Source of the DNA: CAYJLB01 sp964370845 | GTDB taxonomy: Bacteria > Bacillota > Clostridia > Oscillospirales > Ruminococcaceae | Assembly: GCA_964370845.1 (NCBI GenBank) | Contig: CAYJLB010000005.1 | Coordinates: 5,556-69,555 of the forward strand | Reading direction: 5' to 3' | Length of the DNA: 64,000 bases | In this document: positions 19,354 to 27,965 of the stretch, piece after piece | How positions within the stretch are numbered: the first letter of the stretch is position 1 | Layout: every line of letters begins with the position of its first letter | Notes under the pieces: model-generated | The model's input: only the letters and a program-made list of their open reading frames with translations | What the model was told of the DNA's origin: nothing | The model's database searches: none | Translations under genes and position numbers: made by a program

Positions 19354-19421
19354 TATTAACTTTTACTTTGTTTCGTTGCTATTTTTGACTGCTGACTTTT
19401 CATTGGAGTATTTCGCTTTCT

Positions 19422-19490
19422 GCGGAAACCGAGGAAGGACGCTGTCCCTCCACCCTGCAAGCCTTTAAAAAAGGCTTGACCTAAACTTTG
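19422..19490. repeat. GC-richer module with caagcc hairpin
   Basis: A stretch with gtccctccaccctgcaagcc followed by a 6-bp stem (caagcc with ggcttg, loop tttaaaaaa; about 19469-19489). It stands out from the AT-rich surroundings and resembles an interspersed repeat, though it occurs once in this window. Confidence 0.4.
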
Positions 19491-19539
19491 TCTTGTGTAA
19501 CTTTTACTTTTGTTTGTCTTTACAAAATTCTGAACTTTC

Positions 19540-19612
19540 TATAGCCTCGCAGAAACAAAAGTTCCCTTTTTTTACTAAGTTTGGTGCGGGAATGGGTCAA
19601 GCGTCACGCTTG
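19540..19612. repeat. Repeat module abutting the spoVAE stop codon
   Basis: agcctcgcagaaacaaaagt, then gtgcgggaatgggtcaagcg and the tcaagcgtcacgcttg hairpin, which touches the TAA of spoVAE on the minus strand. It matches the 94-bp units at 834-1115. Confidence 0.8.
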
Positions 19613-19981
19613 TTAGCTTTTGTTGCCGGGTTTGAAGATTATTGCCATTAAAAACCCTGAAAAAATTGCTACTGTAACTCCTCCAGCAGAAGCTGTTAAC
19701 CCTCCTGTCAAAACGCCAATTAATCCATTCTCGTCTACAGCTTTTTTTACTCCGTGGTGTAAAACATTGCCAAAACCTGTGAGTGGAACCGTTGCTCCCG
19801 CCCCAGCGAAATCAACTATTACATCATAAACTCCTAAACCACCCAAAATTACACCTGCAACCACATAGCCAACCAAAATTTTTGCGGGTGTGAGGGAAGT
19901 GTAGTCAATTAAAATTTGCCCTATAGCACAAAAAGCTCCACCCACTAGGAAAGCTTTCACGCAATTCAAAATTATTTCCAT
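19613..19981 (-). CDS. spoVAE: Stage V sporulation protein AE
   Basis: A 122-aa membrane protein with about four helices and the SpoVAE-type sequence FLVGGAFCAIGQILIDYT, GVYDVIVDFAGAGATVPLTG, FGNVLHHGVKKA. It belongs to the SpoVA complex that moves dipicolinic acid into the forespore and releases it at germination. It starts 14 bases after the spoVAD stop, so the two form an operon. The usual first gene, spoVAC, is not present; the region upstream of spoVAD is intergenic and then a divergent gene. The last codons run directly into a repeat module. Confidence 0.9.
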   Translation of the reverse strand: MEIILNCVKAFLVGGAFCAIGQILIDYTSLTPAKILVGYVVAGVILGGLGVYDVIVDFAGAGATVPLTGFGNVLHHGVKKAVDENGLIGVLTGGLTASAGGVTVAIFSGFLMAIIFKPGNKS

Positions 19982-19995
19982 AAAAATCCTCCCTT

Positions 19996-21018
19996 TTATT
20001 TGTCATTGTGAGAAATCCATACTCCGTGGGAAATCGAGGGTATTGCTTCCCCTTGAAAAGATGAAGTAGTAGAAAGTAATGCTCCTGTTGCACAAAAAAG
20101 TATGTTCTTAAGGCTTCCCTCACGGACTTTATCAAGAAAATATCCGCACAAAATACTTCCGCTACAACCGCAACCTGAACCGCCCGCACTTACATCTTGC
20201 TTGTCAAAATCGTACATCATCACTCCGCAGTCGGAGTGGACTTTTTTAATGTCAATATTGTCCTTTAAAAGCAATTCAATAAGGAGTTTGCTCCCCACTG
20301 TGCCAAGGTCGCCTGTTATTATGTGGTCAAAAAAGTTAGGTTCAAGCCCTGTGTCCGCTAGGAAAGTTTTTATTGTGTCGGCTGCCGCTGGAGCCATTGC
20401 TGCCCCCATGTTGTTAGGGTCTGAAATCCCAAGGTCACAGATTTTTCCAACAATTCCTCCACGAATAAAAGGCGGTTTATCTTTTTTAGTTATAACCATT
20501 GAACCACTTGCGGTAGCTGTCCACTGGGAGGTAGGAGTTCGCTGTCCGCCATATTCTAAAGGCAATCTAAACTGCCTTTCCGCTGTGCAAAAGTGAGAAG
20601 AAGTCACTGCTAAAACGTAATTTCCAATATTATTATCAATTAAAATTGATGAAAGCAAAATTCCTTGCGACATGGTGGAACAAGCTCCGTAAATTCCTAA
20701 AATAGGTATTCCAAGTGCCATATTTCCAAAAGTTGTGCCTATACATTGGTTCAAAAGGTCACCGCCAAGCATAATATTTATATCTTCGGGAGAAATTTCA
20801 GCCTTTTTTATTGCAGTATCAACGCAACGCTTTTGCAATTCGCTTTCACCTTGTTCAAAAGTTTTCCGCCCAAAATAAGGGTCAATTTCAATTTCGTCGA
20901 AAAAAAATCCTAAAGGACCTTCGCCCTCTTTTTCCCCAACAACACTTGCATAACTTTTAATTGAGGGCGTATTATTGAAAATTATTGTGGAACGATTTAA
21001 TAACTTTGACACAGGCAA
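19996..21018 (-). CDS. spoVAD: Stage V sporulation protein AD
   Basis: A 340-aa thiolase-fold protein. Recognisable stretches are STIIFNNTPSIKSYASVVG near the start, DPYFGRKTFEQGESEL, LGGDLLNQC, GIYGACSTMSQG (position of the thiolase cysteine) and FDHIITGDLGTVGS. SpoVAD binds dipicolinic acid and sits on the spore inner membrane as part of the SpoVA channel. Together with spoVAE it shows that the organism, or its recent ancestor, forms endospores. The start follows GGAGAATTG on the minus strand. Confidence 0.93.
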   Translation of the reverse strand: MPVSKLLNRSTIIFNNTPSIKSYASVVGEKEGEGPLGFFFDEIEIDPYFGRKTFEQGESELQKRCVDTAIKKAEISPEDINIMLGGDLLNQCIGTTFGNMALGIPILGIYGACSTMSQGILLSSILIDNNIGNYVLAVTSSHFCTAERQFRLPLEYGGQRTPTSQWTATASGSMVITKKDKPPFIRGGIVGKICDLGISDPNNMGAAMAPAAADTIKTFLADTGLEPNFFDHIITGDLGTVGSKLLIELLLKDNIDIKKVHSDCGVMMYDFDKQDVSAGGSGCGCSGSILCGYFLDKVREGSLKNILFCATGALLSTTSSFQGEAIPSISHGVWISHNDK

Positions 21019-21226
21019 TTCTCCTTTGAAAAATTATTTCTTTGTTTGTATTTTTTCTATTTTTATTGTAATTTATTCATTTTATTTTTTGTCAAATTAT
21101 TCTTATTAACAATTTGTTAATATATTAGCAATAAATTATTAACAAATTATCCTTTAAATTGCTGTAAAATTAATAGGTAAACAAATATTAATAGTTAGTT
21201 TGTTTGACTGAAAGGAATGTATTAAG

Positions 21227-21700
21227 ATGATATTAATCGAAATGGAAAATGGTAAAAATATTAAGTTAGAACTTTATCCTGAACAAGCTCCAAAAACTTG
21301 TGAAAACTTTTTACAACTTGTAAATGACGGTTTTTACGATGGTCTAATTTTTCACCGTGTTATTAGTGGATTTATGATTCAAGGCGGTTGTCCTGAAGGA
21401 AGCGGAATGGGCGGCCCTGGTCACAATATCGTTGGCGAATTTAAAGCTAATGGTTTTGACAACCCTATTAAGCACGAACGTGGAGTTATTTCAATGGCTC
21501 GTTCACAAAGCCCTAACTCAGCTGGCTCACAATTCTTTATTATGCACGAAGATGCTCCTCACCTTGACGGGCAATATGCTGCTTTTGGTAAAGTTGTTGA
21601 AGGAATTGAAACAGTTGATGAAATCGCTGCTACTAGAGTTAGTTTTGGCGACAAACCTGTTGAAGACCAAACAATTAAGAGCATTACTGTTGTAGAATAA
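21227..21700 (+). CDS. Cyclophilin-type peptidyl-prolyl isomerase
   Basis: A 157-aa single-domain cyclophilin without signal peptide, so cytoplasmic. Active-site stretches are visible: LIFHRVISGFMIQGG (catalytic Arg after FH), GPGHNIVGEF, ISMARSQSPNSAGSQFFI (QFF) and HLDGQYAAFGKVVEG. It catalyses cis-trans isomerisation of X-Pro bonds during folding. The gene stands alone between spoVAD (divergent) and the oxidoreductase operon (convergent) and has its own terminator. Start ATG follows GAAAGGAATGTATTAAG. Confidence 0.93.
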   Translation: MILIEMENGKNIKLELYPEQAPKTCENFLQLVNDGFYDGLIFHRVISGFMIQGGCPEGSGMGGPGHNIVGEFKANGFDNPIKHERGVISMARSQSPNSAGSQFFIMHEDAPHLDGQYAAFGKVVEGIETVDEIAATRVSFGDKPVEDQTIKSITVVE

Positions 21701-21718
21701 TTTTATTTTGCAAAAAAA

Positions 21719-21768
21719 TAATCTCATAGAAGACAATGTTTTTCATCGTTTTCTATGAGATTTTCTTT
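21719..21768. terminator. Terminator between cyclophilin and oxidoreductase operon
   Basis: A 19-bp stem (about 21720-21738 with 21744-21762, two G-T pairs), 5-nt loop, T-rich run after it on the plus strand. The A run on the other side could serve the minus-strand operon. Confidence 0.85.
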
Positions 21769-21783
21769 TTTATCGTTAAAATT

Positions 21784-22314
21784 TTAATAGTTCATTCCGA
21801 TTTCAATAGCTTTAATATTTGCTTCAACTAGGTGAGATTTTGTTGCTGGAACAGATTTTTTTACTGCTTCTTTACAAATTTCTAAAGGAGCAAATCCTGT
21901 TTCTTTAAGGAATTTTCCAAACAAAATAATATTCGCCATTCCTTTTAAATCGTTTTCAGTTGCAAGTTCAGTTGCAGGAACGTAAAAACAATCAATATCC
22001 GTTCTATCACATTTTTTCTCGATTAAAGTTGAGTCAATAAACGCTTTTCCACCAGATTTCACTGTGTCAATAAATTTGTCGTAAGAAGGGGAGTTCATTA
22101 CGATTAATTCAGATGGCTCTAAAACTAAAGGAGAACTGATTTCTTCGTCAGAAATACAAACAGAACAGTTTGCAGTTCCTCCACGCATTTCAGGGCCGTA
22201 TGATGGAAGCCATGAAACTTCTTTTCCGTCCAAAAGTCCGCTATAAGCAAGTAATTTTCCACCAAAAAGAACGCCTTGCCCACCAAATCCAGCTAAAATA
22301 ATGTCAAGTGTCAT
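21784..22314 (-). CDS. 2-oxoacid:ferredoxin oxidoreductase, gamma subunit
   Basis: A 176-aa protein of the POR/KOR gamma family: LAGFGGQGVLFGGKLLAYSG at the N-terminus, SWLPSYGPEMRGGTANC, then ILFGKFLKETG. In this family the gamma subunit completes the catalytic core with the alpha and beta subunits for oxidative decarboxylation of a 2-oxoacid to its acyl-CoA, reducing ferredoxin. The ATG overlaps the TAA of the beta gene by one base (TAATG), so the two are translationally coupled. It is the last gene of the four-gene operon. Confidence 0.88.
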   Translation of the reverse strand: MTLDIILAGFGGQGVLFGGKLLAYSGLLDGKEVSWLPSYGPEMRGGTANCSVCISDEEISSPLVLEPSELIVMNSPSYDKFIDTVKSGGKAFIDSTLIEKKCDRTDIDCFYVPATELATENDLKGMANIILFGKFLKETGFAPLEICKEAVKKSVPATKSHLVEANIKAIEIGMNY

Positions 22315-23069
22315 TATTTTTCTCCTCCTTCCGCAGTGATGTCTTTGTACACTCCTAAAGGATAATATGGAATCATATCCGCTCTTAGTCTATCAAGGGC
22401 TTCAACAGGTGTCATTCCCCAGTTTGTTGGGCAAGTTGACAATACTTCAACTATTGAAAAACCTTTTCCCTCTTTTTGGATTTCAAAAGCTTTGCGGATA
22501 GCTTTTTTTGCTTTTCTAATGTTAGGTACGTTGTCGACAGAAACACGCTCTGCATAAGAAGTTCCTGTTAAAGTAGCAAGCATTTCACACACTCTTACTG
22601 GATAACCAGCAGTTTTTGTGTCACGTCCGTGTGGTGTAGTTTGTGTAACTTGACCAGGTAGGGTAGTAGGCGCCATTTGTCCACCTGTCATACCATAAGT
22701 AGTGTTGTTTACGAAAATTACAACTATATTTTCACTTCTTGTGGCAACATGAACAGTTTCAGCAGTACCAATCGCTGCAAGGTCACCATCACCTTGATAA
22801 GTAAATACAAATTTATCAGGCATAGCTCTTTTAACTCCAGTGGCAACAGCAGGAGCACGTCCGTGTGGAGCTTCAATCATATCACAACCAAAGTAATCAT
22901 AAGCCATTACAGAACAACCAACAGGACATACTCCAACAGTATCTCCCTCGATGTTCATTTCGTCCAAAACTTCAGCAACAAGTCTATGTATAATACCGTG
23001 AGTACAGCCTGGGCAGTAGTGTTGTGGAATATCCACAAGGGCTTTCGGTCTATCAAATACAACAGCCAT
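22314..23069 (-). CDS. 2-oxoacid:ferredoxin oxidoreductase, beta (TPP-binding) subunit
   Basis: A 251-aa protein with HYCPGCTHGIIHRL near residue 17, the thiamine-diphosphate motif YQGDGDLAAIGTAE (about 93-106) and NNTTYGMTGGQMAPTT. It binds thiamine diphosphate and Mg, where the 2-oxoacid is decarboxylated. The sequence fits the 2-oxoglutarate or branched-chain 2-oxoacid (Kor/Vor) type better than the pyruvate type, because the operon has separate small alpha, beta, gamma and ferredoxin subunits. The exact substrate is inferred, not shown. Confidence 0.88.
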   Translation of the reverse strand: MAVVFDRPKALVDIPQHYCPGCTHGIIHRLVAEVLDEMNIEGDTVGVCPVGCSVMAYDYFGCDMIEAPHGRAPAVATGVKRAMPDKFVFTYQGDGDLAAIGTAETVHVATRSENIVVIFVNNTTYGMTGGQMAPTTLPGQVTQTTPHGRDTKTAGYPVRVCEMLATLTGTSYAERVSVDNVPNIRKAKKAIRKAFEIQKEGKGFSIVEVLSTCPTNWGMTPVEALDRLRADMIPYYPLGVYKDITAEGGEK

Positions 23070-23106
23070 TTATATCAAATCCTTTCCAGTTTTAAGGTTA
23101 TAAATC

Positions 23107-23135
23107 TATAATTTATAATTTATAATTTATAATTT
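23107..23135. repeat. 7-bp AT tandem repeat
   Basis: The unit tataatt is repeated about four times directly after the stop codon of the alpha subunit gene, between the alpha and beta genes of the operon. Confidence 0.7.
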
Positions 23136-24183
23136 ATTTAGCTAATTTTTTAATTTCCTCAAGGACTTCTGCAGGTTGAGGGATAATTCCACCCGTTCTT
23201 CCAAAGAAAGAAACAGGAAGTGAGCAATTTAATGCAAGTTTTACATCATCAATCATTTGCCCCATACTCATTTCAACACAAAGGACTTCTTTTGCATTTT
23301 TACAAGCTTCATTAATTTCTTTGTCAGGGTAAGGCCATACAGTTTTTGGACGGAAAAGTCCAGCTTTTATGCCCTCTTTACGAGCTAAATTAACAGCACT
23401 TTTTGCAACACGAGCAGTTGCACCATAAGCTGCAACAACAATATCCGCATCTTCTGTCATATAACATTCAGCTTCGGTATAATTGTCTTTAAGCTCTTGA
23501 TATTTAGCAAATCTATCTTTAACAGATTGTTCCAAAACTTCAGGTTTTAGGAATAATGAGTTTGTTACATTGTGAGCTCTTTGATGTTTATGTCCGTCAG
23601 TTGCCCAAGGTTTTTCTACCTTTTCAACAGAAACTTCAGGGAAAACAACAGGTTCCATCATTTGTCCAAGCATTCCGTCAGCTAAAACCATTGCTGGCAT
23701 TCTAAATTTATCGGACATATCAAATGCTTTTATAACCATATCAACCATTTCTTGTACAGAAGATGGTGCATAAACTAAAACGTGGAAATCCCCGTGTGCA
23801 AGACCTTTTGTAACTTGCCAGTAGTCAGCTTGTGAAGGTTGAATTCCTCCAAGACCAGGGCCACCTCTTTGAATATCGATGATTACACAAGGTAAATCGG
23901 AGCCAGCGATGTAAGAAATCCCCTCACTTTTAAGGCTTATCCCTGGGGAAGATGAGGAAGTCATAACACGAACGCCTGTTGACGCTGCACCAAGCACCAT
24001 ATTTATAGCCGCAACTTCACTTTCAGCTTGTAGGAAAACTCCGCCTTTTTTCTCGAAAACTTTTGCTAAATAAGCAGAAATTTCTGTTTGTGGAGTGATT
24101 GGGTAACCAAAAAAGCATTTACAGCCAGCACGCATTGCAGCTTCAGCAATTGCTTCGTTACCTTTCATTAAACTTCTTTCCAT
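23134..24183 (-). CDS. vorB: 2-oxoacid:ferredoxin oxidoreductase, alpha subunit (VorB/KorA type)
   Basis: A 349-aa protein beginning SLMKGNEAIAEAAMRAGC, then FFGYPITPQTEI, QAESEVAAINMVLGAASTG, TSSSSPGISLKSEG and RGGPGLGGIQPSQADYW. These are the hallmarks of VorB/KorA alpha subunits, which bind the pyrimidine side of thiamine diphosphate and CoA. It is second in the operon ferredoxin, alpha, beta, gamma. Products named VorB act on 3-methyl-2-oxobutanoate, but KorA relatives act on 2-oxoglutarate, so the symbol is tentative. GAAAGG lies before the ATG at 24183. Confidence 0.85.
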   Translation of the reverse strand: MERSLMKGNEAIAEAAMRAGCKCFFGYPITPQTEISAYLAKVFEKKGGVFLQAESEVAAINMVLGAASTGVRVMTSSSSPGISLKSEGISYIAGSDLPCVIIDIQRGGPGLGGIQPSQADYWQVTKGLAHGDFHVLVYAPSSVQEMVDMVIKAFDMSDKFRMPAMVLADGMLGQMMEPVVFPEVSVEKVEKPWATDGHKHQRAHNVTNSLFLKPEVLEQSVKDRFAKYQELKDNYTEAECYMTEDADIVVAAYGATARVAKSAVNLARKEGIKAGLFRPKTVWPYPDKEINEACKNAKEVLCVEMSMGQMIDDVKLALNCSLPVSFFGRTGGIIPQPAEVLEEIKKLAK

Positions 24184-24216
24184 TAAAATATCAATCCTTT
24201 CGGTAATTTATTAAAA

Positions 24217-24423
24217 CTATTTTTCAACAACAATAGCGCAGTCAGGACAAATCATTGCACACATTGCACAGCCAATACATTCGCTATCATTTGTGCAAGC
24301 AGCGGTAAAATATCCCTTTGAATTCCTCTTATCTTTTTGAAGGTCAACGATATTTTTTGGACATGATGTAGTACATAGTCCGCAACCTTTACACCTTTCA
24401 AAATTAACTGTAATTTTAGCCAT
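24217..24423 (-). CDS. 4Fe-4S ferredoxin subunit of the oxidoreductase
   Basis: A 68-aa protein with two 4Fe-4S motifs, CKGCGLCTTSCPKN (near residue 11) and CIGCAMCAMICPD (near 50). It is the delta-type electron carrier of Kor/Vor complexes and the first gene of this operon, 33 bases before the alpha subunit. It should pass electrons from the thiamine site to soluble ferredoxin. Confidence 0.92.
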   Translation of the reverse strand: MAKITVNFERCKGCGLCTTSCPKNIVDLQKDKRNSKGYFTAACTNDSECIGCAMCAMICPDCAIVVEK

Positions 24424-24495
24424 AAATTTTCTTCAATCCTTTCATTAAATCTATTCAAGTTTGTTTTTTTGCAAGTTCAAATTTTAAATTTCAAA

Positions 24496-25158
24496 CTAAA
24501 TTTCCCACAATGGTTTTACATATATTTCAATATAAAATGGGTTCAAATGGTTAAATTCTTCACACTCAAGGCTTTTTTCAATTGATGTAAATGCAATTTT
24601 TAGCCCAGAAGCTAAAGAAACTTTATTTGCAAATTCCACTGAATTTAAAATAACTTCTTTATCCGTTAAATTTCCTAAATTTGAATTATTTATAAGCGCG
24701 GTAGCCTTAAAACGTGCTGCTTTTTCAATTTCTGTAAGCAATTCCAACGCTTCCGACGGTTCTTTTGTGAGTTGCCTACAAGAATTAATAACATAAAACA
24801 TATCAATGTCATCAATCATTTCGTGAAAAGGCTGCGTGTAGCGACCAAGGGCAGTTGCACCCGCGTCATCTCCGCCAACGTCAACAATTATATACCCCTC
24901 GTTTGCAACCAATCTTTCAATATCAAAGTTGATTGCTGGAATATCAAGGTTTGTGTTTGCGTAAATAGGACTGATTAATTCAATTCCATTTTCAGCAAAA
25001 AGCTCTTTAAAGTCAGCTGTCCTAAAATAAGGATTTACAATATCAAGGTCAACAACTGTGACTTTTTCTCCTTTTTTTGCAAGAGAAAGGGCGAGGTTAG
25101 TGGAAAAATTGCTTTTGCCGCTTCCATAATGCCCAGTGACTATATTTATTTTTTTCAT
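24496..25158 (-). CDS. P-loop ATPase of the MinD/CobQ-like class
   Basis: A 220-aa protein with a Walker A-type loop GHYGSGKSNFSTNLALSLA near residue 8, VVDLDIVNPYFRTADF, IIVDVGGDDAGATALG and VINSCRQLTKEP. The layout is that of a SIMIBI-class ATPase (ParA/MinD/CobB), but the loop is GxxGSGKS rather than the deviant KGGxGK. The start at 25158 follows AGGAG on the minus strand; the longer open frame upstream lacks a start site. It may be co-transcribed with the oxidoreductase genes, 73 bases before the ferredoxin. Function unknown. Confidence 0.78.
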   Translation of the reverse strand: MKKINIVTGHYGSGKSNFSTNLALSLAKKGEKVTVVDLDIVNPYFRTADFKELFAENGIELISPIYANTNLDIPAINFDIERLVANEGYIIVDVGGDDAGATALGRYTQPFHEMIDDIDMFYVINSCRQLTKEPSEALELLTEIEKAARFKATALINNSNLGNLTDKEVILNSVEFANKVSLASGLKIAFTSIEKSLECEEFNHLNPFYIEIYVKPLWEI

Positions 25159-25287
25159 ATTTATTTGTGATCTCCTAACAATTCTAATTGATATTGTAAC
25201 ATATTTTAATAAAAAAATCAATAACAATGTTAGACAAATGAAAGTTGAAATTTTGCCATATTAATTTACTAAATTATACGTTTATAA

Positions 25288-25321
25288 AAAAGTACGAGAA
25301 ATTTTTCATTCTCGTACTTTT
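25288..25321 (-). terminator. Terminator after ftsH
   Basis: A 13-bp perfect stem (25288-25300 with 25309-25321), 8-nt loop, and a T run on the minus strand directly after it. Confidence 0.85.
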
Positions 25322-25328
25322 AATTATA

Positions 25329-27383
25329 CTATTTAGTGTCTTCTTCGTCTTCTTTTTGAGCAGTTTCAGTAGCAGTTGCTTCAGTTTCCACAGAAACATC
25401 ATCTTGAGTAGTAGCTTCAACAGTTTCAGTAACTTCTTCTTCAACTTTTTCAGTTTCAATTTCTTCAGTTACTTCTTTTTTCTTTGGCATATTTGCTGCA
25501 ATTTTTGCATCAACATCAGCCTCAGTAATTTCACCATTCATAAGCTTTTCAAACTCATCGCCGTCAACTTTTTCAAAAGCGATTAAATATTTAGCTGTAA
25601 GGTGTAATTTATCGATATTTTCTTTAAGAATATTTTCACATTTTTCATAAGCAGTCGTGATAATTTCCCTAATTTCACTATCAATAAGAGCAGAAATTTC
25701 TTCGCTATAGTTGTTTGTGTGACCGTAATCTTTACCAAGGAATACTTCGTGACTTCCTCCGCCATAGTTTACAGCGCCAACTTTTTCAGAGAAACCGTAT
25801 TGAGTAACCATTGCTCTTGCAGTTTTTGTAGCTTGCTCAATATCGTGGCTTGCACCTGTGCAAATATCGTCCATTGTCAAAGCTTCCGCACAACGTCCAC
25901 CCATTGTCATAACAATTCTTTCAAAAAGTTTGCGTTTTGAAACGTGGTTGTTATCATCGGTAGGTCTTGTTACTGTAATACCAGCCGCCATACCACGTTG
26001 GATAACTGTAACTTGGTGAACTTTTTCACAAGTTTCAAGGTAAAATGCCGCTACAGCATGCCCAGCTTCATGGTAAGCTGTGATTTTTCTATCGTGTTCA
26101 GTTACAACAGCAGATTTTTTCTCAGGACCTGCTAATACTTTAAGCACAGCTTCTTCAAGGTCTTGTTCAGTGAGTGCTTTTCTATTCGCTCTCGCAGCAA
26201 GCAAAGCCGCTTCATTCAACAAGTTTTCAAGGTCAGCACCTGTGAAATATTGAGTAGTTTTTGCAATAACATTTAAGTCAACATCAGGGGCAAGAGGTTT
26301 ATTTCTTGCGTGAACTTTAAGGATTTCTTCCCTTCCTTTAACGTCAGGGTAAGAAACTAAGATTTGTCTGTCAAAACGTCCTGGTCTTAATAACGCTGGG
26401 TCAAGAATATCACGACGGTTTGTAGCCGCCATTACGATAATCCCTTCATTTCCAGCAAAACCGTCCATCTCAACTAGAAGTTGGTTAAGAGTTTGTTCTC
26501 TTTCGTCATGTCCGCCACCCATTCCAGCGCCACGGTGACGTCCAACTGCGTCAATTTCATCAATAAAGATGATTGCAGGAGCAGATTTTTTAGCTTCACC
26601 AAATAAATCTCTTACACGAGAAGCACCCACACCAACAAACATTTCAACGAAATCTGAACCAGAAATCGAGAAGAATGGAACACCAGCTTCACCCGCAACA
26701 GCTCTTGCTAAAAGGGTTTTACCAGTACCCGGAGGTCCTAATAATAAAACACCTTTTGGAACTCTCGCGCCGATTTCGCTATATTTTTTTGTATCTTTTA
26801 AAAAGTCAACAATTTCTTTAAGTTCTTCTTTTTCTTCATCAGCACCCGCAACGTCAGCAAAAGTTGCCTTTTTACCAACATTTAAGTGGGTTTTAGCGTT
26901 AGATTTACCAAAGTTTCCAACCTTTCCACCGCCATTAGCTTGACGCATAAACACAAAGAAAAATGCAATCATTAAGCCAATTAAAATAATGGTAGGAATC
27001 ATACTAAGTATAAAGCTATTATCTTGAATTGCTTGTAAATTTTCCACTAAAGGCTCATCAGGATTAGCTTCATTATATTTTTGACGATAATTATTTTCGC
27101 CCTCACCTAAAACTTCGTTAACAAAAATGCTAACATTAGGCACAGTATAAGTGATTTCTTGGTCAACACCGTTTTCATCTTCAATAACAAAATCAAGTTT
27201 ACCATTGTTTAAATCAAGGTCAAATGCCTTAACTTCTAAATCGTCAAAATATTTCATTATTGTGCCATAGTCGTACTCAGGCCCTCTTGGTGCAAGGTTT
27301 TGCATTACAAGAAAAATCATTCCAACTATTCCGAAAGTTACAATTGCGTATATGAGTATACCTTTACTCTTTTTTGGATTCAA
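25329..27383 (-). CDS. ftsH: ATP-dependent zinc metalloprotease FtsH
   Basis: A 684-aa membrane protease. N-terminal helix (about 5-26), an extracytoplasmic domain, a second helix (about 125-150), then the AAA+ module with Walker A GPPGTGKT, Walker B IIFIDEIDAVG and the second region of homology NRRDILDPALLRPGRFD, then the peptidase domain with zinc motif HEAGH. An acidic, Thr/Glu-rich tail of about 50 residues closes the protein. FtsH degrades misfolded membrane proteins and short-lived regulators. Start is the TTG at 27383, 8 bases after AGGAG; the longer frame overlaps that site. It follows hpt in the usual tilS-hpt-ftsH order. Confidence 0.96.
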   Translation of the reverse strand: MNPKKSKGILIYAIVTFGIVGMIFLVMQNLAPRGPEYDYGTIMKYFDDLEVKAFDLDLNNGKLDFVIEDENGVDQEITYTVPNVSIFVNEVLGEGENNYRQKYNEANPDEPLVENLQAIQDNSFILSMIPTIILIGLMIAFFFVFMRQANGGGKVGNFGKSNAKTHLNVGKKATFADVAGADEEKEELKEIVDFLKDTKKYSEIGARVPKGVLLLGPPGTGKTLLARAVAGEAGVPFFSISGSDFVEMFVGVGASRVRDLFGEAKKSAPAIIFIDEIDAVGRHRGAGMGGGHDEREQTLNQLLVEMDGFAGNEGIIVMAATNRRDILDPALLRPGRFDRQILVSYPDVKGREEILKVHARNKPLAPDVDLNVIAKTTQYFTGADLENLLNEAALLAARANRKALTEQDLEEAVLKVLAGPEKKSAVVTEHDRKITAYHEAGHAVAAFYLETCEKVHQVTVIQRGMAAGITVTRPTDDNNHVSKRKLFERIVMTMGGRCAEALTMDDICTGASHDIEQATKTARAMVTQYGFSEKVGAVNYGGGSHEVFLGKDYGHTNNYSEEISALIDSEIREIITTAYEKCENILKENIDKLHLTAKYLIAFEKVDGDEFEKLMNGEITEADVDAKIAANMPKKKEVTEEIETEKVEEEVTETVEATTQDDVSVETEATATETAQKEDEEDTK

Positions 27384-27434
27384 TATTTTCACTCCTATCA
27401 AAAATTATATTAAAATTTATTTTATAGTAAATTT

Positions 27435-27965
27435 TTATTCAGAAATTATTTGTCCAACGAAAGGAAGTTGTCTATATTTTTCGTCATAATCAAGTCCATA
27501 ACCTACAACAAAAGTGTCGGGAATGTCATAACAAACATAGTCCGCTTTTAGGTCAACAACACGTCTTTCCGCTTTATCTAAGAAAACACAAACTTTTACT
27601 GAATTTGCATTTTTAGATCTTAAAGTATTGCAAATTGAGTGTAGAGTTCGACCTGTGTCAAGAATGTCCTCAACAACGATAATATCTTTCCCCTCAACCT
27701 CAAGTTCGTTATCAATACTAATGTTTACAACGCCAGAACTTTCAGTTCCAACATAACTTTTCGCCTTCATAAAGTCGATTTCAAGGTCAAGATCAATAGC
27801 TCTAACTAAATCAGCAGTGAATATAAATGCGCCTTTGATAACGCAAATTACCATTAATTTTTTGCCTTTATAATCCTTTGAGATTTGTTCGCCAACTTCT
27901 TTTACTCTTTTTTCTATTTGCTCTTTTGAGAATAATACTTCCATTTTGTCCATATTTTTAGTCAT
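27435..27965 (-). CDS. hpt: Hypoxanthine phosphoribosyltransferase
   Basis: A 176-aa type I phosphoribosyltransferase. The PRPP-binding loop is VVEDILDTGRTL (about residues 94-105), the N-terminal VIKGAFIFTADL loop and the C-terminal VVGYGLDYDEKYRQLPFVG complete the active site. It salvages hypoxanthine and guanine to IMP and GMP. Its ATG overlaps the TGA of tilS by four bases (ATGA), and ftsH follows, the arrangement conserved across Firmicutes. Confidence 0.95.
   Translation of the reverse strand: MTKNMDKMEVLFSKEQIEKRVKEVGEQISKDYKGKKLMVICVIKGAFIFTADLVRAIDLDLEIDFMKAKSYVGTESSGVVNISIDNELEVEGKDIIVVEDILDTGRTLHSICNTLRSKNANSVKVCVFLDKAERRVVDLKADYVCYDIPDTFVVGYGLDYDEKYRQLPFVGQIISE

Noticed and set aside
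25245..25586. Plus-strand frame rich in Phe and Ser opposite ftsH
   Set aside because: It is the antisense of the Lys/Glu/Thr-rich FtsH tail and crosses the ftsH terminator.
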